From Lota lota (Eukaryota; Chordata; Actinopteri; Gadiformes; Lotidae): a stretch of DNA of 64,000 nucleotides. The stretch covers positions 1,489,556 through 1,553,555 of the forward strand of contig JACYXH010000359.1 in NCBI GenBank assembly GCA_026745465.1, given 5' to 3'. This document shows positions 57,001 to 64,000 of the stretch, piece by piece (position 1 is the stretch's first letter; every line of letters starts with the position of its first letter). The translations under genes were made by a program, and so were the position numbers. Below the pieces are notes generated by a model. It did no database searches and was not told the DNA's origin. It saw nothing but the letters and a program-made list of their open reading frames with translations.

Positions 57001-60000
57001 AAAAGTGTAACAAAGCTTGTGAATGGTTGTTTAGACCTTATACCAACATCAACTGGTGAAGCACCATCGTTTGTAACACAAAAAACCATGTTTATGCTTA
57101 GAAACACATATTGTGGTCAAAAAGTGATTCTCTCGCTCTGATAAGCATTTTCCGCACGTAAAAAAAACCAATGTTGCTTTTTCCCCCCCCCCACTTTTAA
57201 TTTAAATGTATAACTAAGCTTGTGATTAGTTGTTTAGGCCTTATGCCATCATCAACTGGTGAAGCACCATCGTTTGTAACACAAAAAACCATGTTTATTC
57301 TTAGAAACACATATTGTGGTCAAAAAGTGATTCTCTCGCTCTGATAAGCATTTTCCGCACGTAAAAAAAACCAATGTTGCTTTTTTCCCCCCACTTTTAA
57401 TTGAAATGTATAACTAAGCTTATGATTAGTTGTTTAGGCCTTATGCCATCATCAAGTGGTGAATCACCATCGTTTTTGAGAAAAAAAAAACATATTTATG
57501 CTCAGAAACACATTGTGTTCAAAAAGTGATTCTCTCGCTCTGAAAAGCATTTTCCGCATAAAAAAAAAGTGGTATGTTAATGTTTTCCCACTTTCAATGG
57601 AAAAGTGTAACAAAGCTTGTGAATGGTTGTTTAGACCTTATACCAACATCAACTGGTGAAGCACCATCGTTTTTAACACAAAGAAAAAACATGTTTAGAA
57701 ACACATATTGTGGTCAAAAAGTGATTCTCTCGCTCTGAAAAGCATTTTCCGTACATAGAAAAGTGGTATTTTGCTTTTTTCCCACTTTCAATTGAAAAGT
57801 AAGCTTGTTAATGGTTGTTTGGGTCTTATATTAACATCAAATGGTGAAGCATCATCTTTTTTAACACGAAAAACCATGTTTATTGCTAAGAAACACATTG
57901 TGTTCAAAAAGTGATTCTCTCGCTCTGAAAAAAGTATTTTCAGCATATAAAAAGTGGTACGTTGCTTTTTTCCAACTTTAAATTGAAATGTGTAAATAAG
58001 CTTGTTAATGATTGTTTAGACCTTATATTAACATCAAATGGTGAAGCATCATCATTTTTTACACCAAATATGCTCAGAAACATTGTGTTCAAAAAGTGAT
58101 TTCTCGCTCTGAAAAGCATTTTCCGCATAAAAAAAAGTGGTATGTTAATGTTTTCCCACTTTCAATGGAAAAGTGTAACAAAGCTTGTGAATGGTTGTTT
58201 AGACCTTATACCAACATCAACTGGTGAAGCACCATCGTTTGTAACACAAAAAAACATGTTTATGCTTAGAAACACATATTGTGGTCAAAAAGTGATTCTC
58301 TCGCTCTGATAAGCATTTTTCGCACGTAAAAAAACCAATGTTGCTTTTTTCCCCCCACTTTTAATTGAAATGTATAACTAAGCTTGTGATTAGTTGTTTA
58401 GGCCTTATGCCATCATCAAGTGGTGAATCACCATCGTTTTTGAGAAAAAAAACATATTTATGCTCAGAAACACATTGTGTTCAAAAAGTGATTCTCTCGC
58501 TCTGAAAAGCATTTTCCGTTTCTAGAAAAGTGGTATTTTGCTTTTTAACAACTTTACATTGAAATGTGTAAATAAGCTTGTTAATGATTGTTTAGACCTT
58601 ATGCCATCATCAAGTGGTGAATCACCATCGTTTTTGAGAAAAAAAACATATTTATGCTCAGAAACACATTGTGTTCAAAAAGTGATTCTCTCGCTCTGAA
58701 AAGCATTTTCCGCACGTAAAAAAAACCAATGTTGCTTTTTTCCCCCCACTTTTAATTGAAATGTATAACTAAGCTTGTGATTAGTTGTTTAGGCCTTATG
58801 CCATCATCAAGTGGTGAATCACCATCGTTTTTGAGAAAAAAAAACATATTTATGCTCAGAAACACATTGTGTTCAAAAAGTGATTCTCTCGCTCTGAAAA
58901 GCATTTTCCGCATAAAAAAAAGTGGTATGTTAATGTTTTCCCACTTTCAATGGAAAAGTGTAACAAAGCTTGTGAATGGTTGTTTAGACCTTATACCAAC
59001 ATCAACTGGTGAAGCACCATCGTTTTTAACACAAAGAAAAAACATGTTTATGCTTAGAAACTCATATTGTGTCAAAAAGTGATTCTCTCGCTCTGAAAAG
59101 CATTTTCCGTACATAGAAAAGTGGTATTTTGCTTTTTTCCCACTTTCAATTGAAAAGTAAGCTTGTTAATGGTTGTTTGGGTCTTATATTAACATCAAAT
59201 GGTGAAGCATCATCTTTTTTAACACGAAAAACCATGTTTATTGCTAAGAAACACATTGTGTTCAAAAAGTGATTCTCTCGCTCTGAAAAGTATTTTCAGC
59301 ATATAAAAAAGTGGTACGTTGCTTTTTTCCAACTTTAAATTGAAATGTGTAAATAAGCTTGTTAATGATTGTTTAGACCTTATATTAACATCAAATGGTG
59401 AAGCATCATCATTTTTAACACAAAGAAAAACAGTTATGCTCAGAAACACATTGTGTTCAAAAAGTGATTCTCTCGCTCTGAAAAGCATTTTCCGTTTCTA
59501 GAAAAGTGGTATTTTGCTTTTTCCACTTTACAATGGAAATGTGTAACAAAGCTTGTTAATGGTTGTTTAGACCTTATGCCAACATCAAGTGGTGAATCAC
59601 CATCGTTTTTAGAACAAAAACATATTTATGCTCAGAAACACAATTGTGTTCAAAAAGTGATTCTCTCGCTCTGAAAAGCATTTTCCGCACGTAAAAAAAA
59701 CCAATGTTGCTTTTTTCCCCCCACTTTTAATTGAAATGTATAACTAAGCTTGTGATTAGTTGTTTAGGCCTTATGCCATCATCAAGTGGTGAATCACCAT
59801 CGTTTTTGAGAAAAAAAACATATTTATGCTCAGAAACACATTGTGATTCTCTCGCTCTGAAAAGCATTTTCCGCATAAAAAAAAGTGGTATGTTAATGTT
59901 TTCCCACTTTCAATGGAAAAGTGTAACAAAGCTTGTGAATGGTTGTTTAGACCTTATACCAACATCAACTGGTGAAGCACCATCGTTTTTAACACAAAGA

Positions 60001-63000
60001 AAAAACATGTTTAGAAACACATATTGTGGTCAAAAAGTGATTCTCTCGCTCTGAAAAGCATTTTCCGTACATAGAAAAGTGGTATTTTGCTTTTTTCCCA
60101 CTTTCAATTGAAAAGTAAGCTTGTTAATGGTTGTTTGGGTCTTATATTAACATCAAATGGTGAAGCATCATCTTTTTTAACACGAAAAACCATGTTTATT
60201 GCTAAGAAACACATTGTGTTCAAAAAGTGATTCTCTCGCTCTGAAAAGTATTTTCAGCATATAAAAAAGTGGTACGTTGCTTTTTTCCAACTTTAAATTG
60301 AAATGTGTAAATAAGCTTGTTAATGATTGTTTAGACCTTATATTAACATCAAATGGTGAAGCATCATCATTTTTAACACAAAGAAAAACAGTTATGCTCA
60401 GAAACACATTGTGTTCAAAAAGTGATTCTCTCGCTCTGAAAAGCATTTTCCGCATAAAAAAAAGTGGTATGTTAATGTTTTCCCACTTTCAATGGAAAAG
60501 TGTAACAAAGCTTGTGAATGGTTGTTTAGACCTTATACCAACATCAACTGGTGAAGCACCATCGTTTTTAACACAAAGAAAAAACATGTTTAGAAACACA
60601 TATTGTGGTCAAAAAGTGATTCTCTCGCTCTGAAAAGCATTTTCCGTACATAGAAAAGTGGTATTTTGCTTTTTTCCCCACTTTCAATTGAAAAAGTAAG
60701 CTTGTTAATGGTTGTTTGGGTCTTATATTAACATCAAATGGTGAAGCATCATCTTTTTTAACACGAAAAACCATGTTTATTGCTAAGAAACACATTGTGT
60801 TCAAAAAGTGATTCTCTCGCTCTGAAAAGTATTTTCAGCATATAAAAAAGTTGTACGTTGCTTTTTTCCCACTTTCAATGGAAAAGTGTAACAAAGCTTG
60901 TTAATGATTGTTTAGACCTTATATTAACATCAACTGGTGAAGCACCATCGTTTTTTAGACACAAAAAAAACAGTTATGCTCAGAAACACATTGTGTTCAA
61001 AAAGTGATTCTCTCGCTCTGAAAAGCATTTTCCGCATAAAAAAAAGTGGTATGTTAATGTTTTCCCACTTTCAATGGAAAAGTGTAACAAAGCTTGTGAA
61101 TGGTTGTTTAGACCTTATACCAACATCAACTGGTGAAGCACCATCGTTTTTAACACAAAAAAACCATGTTTATGCTTAGAAACACATATTGTGGTCAAAA
61201 AGTGATTCTCTCGCTCTGATAAGCATTTTCGCACGTAAAAAAAACCAATGTTGCTTTTTTTCCCCCCACTTTTAATTGAAATGTATAACTAAGCTTGTGA
61301 TTAGTTGTTTAGGCCTTATGCCATCATCAAGTGGTGAATCACCATCGTTTTTGAGAAAAAAAAACATATTTATGCTCAGAAACACATTGTGTTCAAAAAG
61401 TGATTCTCTCGCTCTGAAAAGCATTTTCCGCATAAAAAAAAGTGGTATGTTAATGTTTTCCCACTTTCAATGGAAAAGTGTAACAAAGCTTGTGAATGGT
61501 TGTTTAGACCTTATACCAACATCAACTGGTGAAGCACCATCGTTTTTAACACAAAGAAAAAACATGTTTAGAAACACATATTGTGGTCAAAAAGTGATTC
61601 TCTCGCTCTGAAAAGCATTTTCCGTACATAGAAAAGTGGTATTTTGCTTTTTTCCCACTTTCAATTGAAAAGTAAGCTTGTTAATGGTTGTTTGGGTCTT
61701 ATATTAACATCAAATGGTGAAGCATCATCTTTTTTAACACGAAAAACCATGTTTATTGCTAAGAAACACATTGTGTTCAAAAAGTGATTCTCTCGCTCTG
61801 AAAAGTATTTTCAGCATATAAAAAAGTGGTACGTTGCTTTTTTCCAACTTTAAATTGAAATGTGTAAATAAGCTTGTTAATGATTGTTTAGACCTTATAT
61901 TAACATCAAATGGTGAAGCATCATCATTTTTGAGAAAAAAAAAACATGTTTATGCTCAGAAACACATTGTGTTCAAAAAGTGATTCTCTCGCTCTGAAAA
62001 GCATTTTCCGTTTCTAGAAAAGTGGTATTTTGCTTTTTAACAACTTTACATTGAAATGTGTAAATAAGCTTGTTAATGATTGTTTAGACCTTATGCCATC
62101 ATCAAGTGGTGAATCACCATCGTTTTTGAGAAAAAAAACATATTTATGCTCAGAAACACATTGTGTTCAAAAAGTGATTCTCTCGCTCTGAAAAGCATTT
62201 TCCGCACGTAAAAAAAACCAATGTTGCTTTTTTCCCCCCACTTTTAATTGAAATGTATAACTAAGCTTGTGATTAGTTGTTTAGGCCTTATGCCATCATC
62301 AAGTGGTGAATCACCATCGTTTTTGAGAAAAAAAACATATTTATGCTCAGAAACACATTGTGTTCAAAAAGTGATTCTCTCGCTCTGAAAAGCATTTTCC
62401 GCATAAAAAAAAGTGGTATGTTAATGTTTTCCCACTTTCAATGGAAAAGTGTAACAAAGCTTGTGAATGGTTGTTTAGACCTTATACCAACATCAACTGG
62501 TGAAGCACCATCGTTTTTAACACAAAGAAAAAACATGTTTATGCTTAGAAACACATATTGTGTTCAAAACGTGATTCTCTCGCTCTGAAAAGCATTTTCC
62601 GTACATAGAAAAGTGGTATTTTGCTTTTTTCCCACTTTCAATTGAAAAGTAAGCTTGTTAATGGTTGTTTGGGTCTTATATTAACATCAAATGGTGAAGC
62701 ATCATCTTTTTTAACACGAAAAACCATGTTTATGCTAAGAAACACATTGTGTTCAAAAAGTGATTCTCTCGCTCTGAAAAGTATTTTCAGCATATAAAAA
62801 AGTGGTACGTTGCTTTTTTCCAACTTTAAATTGAAATGTGTAAATAAGCTTGTTAATGATTGTTTAGACCTTATATTAACATCAAATGGTGAAGCATCAT
62901 CATTTTTTACACAAAGAAAAACAGTTATGCTCAGAAACACATTGTGTTCAAAAAGTGATTCTCTCGCTCTGAAAAGCATTTTCCGCATAAAAAAAGTGGT

Positions 63001-64000
63001 ATGTTAATGTTTTCCCACTTTCAATGGAAAAGTGTAACAAAGCTTGTGAATGGTTGTTTAGACCTTATACCAACATCAACTGGTGAAGCACCATCGTTTT
63101 TAACACAAAGAAAAAACATGTTTATGCTTAGAAACACATATTGTGTTCAAAACGTGATTCTCTCGCTCTGAAAAGCATTTTCCGTACATAGAAAAGTGGT
63201 ATTTTGCTTTTTTCCCACTTTCAATTGAAAAGTAAGCTTGTTAATGGTTGTTTAGGTCCTTATATTAACATCAAAGTGGTGAAGCACCATCGTTTTTTAA
63301 CACGAAAAACCATGTTTATGCTAAGAAACACATTGTGTTCAAAAGTGATTCTCTCGCTCTGAAAAGTATTTTCAGCATATAAAAAAAGTGGTACGTTGCT
63401 TTTTTCCAACTTTAAATTGAAATGTGTAAATAAGCTTGTTAATGATTGTTTAGACCTTATATTAACATCAAATGGTGAAGCATCATCATTTTTTACACAA
63501 AGAAAAACAGTTATGCTCAGAAACACATTGTGTTCAAAAAGTGATTCTCTCGCTCTGAAAAGCATTTTCCGTTTCTAGAAAAGTGGTATTTTGCTTTTTA
63601 ACAACTTTACATTGAAATGTGTAAATAAGCTTGTTAATGATTGTTTAGACCTTATGCCATCATCAAGTGGTGAATCACCATCGTTTTTGAGAAAAAAAAA
63701 TAATTTATGCTCAGAAACACATTGTGTTCAAAAAGTGATTCTCTCGCTCTGAAAAGCATTTTCCGCACGTAAAAAAAACCAATGTTGCTTTTTTCCCCCC
63801 ACTTTTAATTGAAATGTATAACTAAGCTTGTGATTAGTTGTTTAGGCCTTATGCCATCATCAAGTGGTGAATCACCATCGTTTTTGAGAAAAAAACATAT
63901 TTATGCTCACAAACACATTGTGTTCAAAAAGTGATTCTCTCGCTCTGAAAAGCATTTTCCGCATAAAAAAAAAGTGGTATGTTAATTTTTCCCACTTTCA
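42061..64000. repeat. Satellite array with higher-order repeats
   Basis: About 110 head-to-tail monomers of 193-198 bp, all in one orientation, AT-rich, with the conserved core GTGATTCTCTCGCTCTGA. At least five monomer classes differ in the segment after this core: CCGCATAAA, CCGTACATAG, CAGCATATAA, CCGCACGTAA and CCGTTTCTAG. The class with TATTTTCAGCATAT falls at 45090, 45869, 46067, 47041, 48590, 50140, 51109, 52659, 53817, 54788, 56359, 57935, 59291, 60249, 60830, 61805, 62782 and 63367. These gaps are about 4, 1, 5, 8, 8, 5, 8, 6, 5, 8, 8, 7, 5, 3, 5, 5 and 3 monomers. The array runs off the window end. Confidence 0.97.

Noticed and set aside
1-64000. Host protein-coding, tRNA or rRNA genes
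   Set aside because: Looked on both strands; every recognisable coding segment belongs to a mobile element, and no tRNA cloverleaf or rRNA core was seen.

Overview
This window reads as intergenic chromatin of a vertebrate, most likely a teleost fish. I find no host gene, tRNA, rRNA or operon-like organisation. The sequence is a stack of transposable elements (about 1-40.9 kb) running into a long satellite array (about 40.9-64 kb). The fish assignment is an inference from the mix of families: intron-rich Ginger-type DNA transposon, several hAT lineages, Ty3/gypsy elements with tRNA-Leu-like primer sites, a gamma-type endogenous retrovirus and a CR1/Rex-like LINE. Almost all coding sequence is on the minus strand and broken.

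Layout. 1-2455: short tandem repeats, then a minus-strand Ty3/gypsy remnant ending in one LTR. 2854-10380: a complete but gutted endogenous retrovirus with two 557-bp LTRs that differ at two positions and a 4-bp target duplication (AAAC). 10714-28001: a hAT element (hAT-1) whose two ends lie 17 kb apart because other elements fill it. These are an LTR fragment, itself split by a complete 8.9-kb Ginger-like transposon (12745-21652, TSD CCGG); a deleted second hAT (21795-23120); and a Ty3/gypsy element (23121-27547) that carries a solo LTR in its integrase. 26341-32488: a 3,074-bp head-to-tail duplication copying the end of that Ty3 element, the hAT-1 5' end, a hAT MITE and the start of another gypsy element. 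32.6-36.3 kb: two more hAT fragments, a LINE 3' end, and simple repeats. 36820-39131: a broken gene for a DDE-like protein that I cannot place in a named transposon superfamily, with repeated GGAAATGAC sites on both sides and a 98-bp near-perfect palindrome at 39652-39749. 40355-40871: a solo LTR inserted into the edge of the satellite. 40872-64000: about 120 monomers of a roughly 195-bp AT-rich satellite with higher-order structure.

The most interesting object is the Ginger-like transposon. On the minus strand I can splice 16 exons (19425 to 14530) with phase-compatible GT-AG junctions. They give, in order, an H2C2 zinc finger, a Ty3-type integrase (D-58-D-35-E), a low-complexity linker made by an in-gene 21-bp minisatellite, a C48/Ulp1-type cysteine protease with H, D, Q and C in place, and a C4HC3 PHD finger. 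Four lesions break this copy. Its ends are inverted repeats of about 0.9 kb followed by arrays of a 184-bp unit, and each unit repeats a near-copy of the terminal motif.

Second is the unassigned DDE-like gene. Third is the satellite, where a variant monomer recurs at whole-number multiples of the monomer length, showing higher-order repeats of 3, 5, 6, 7 and 8 monomers. All calls come from reading the sequence; no database search was run.
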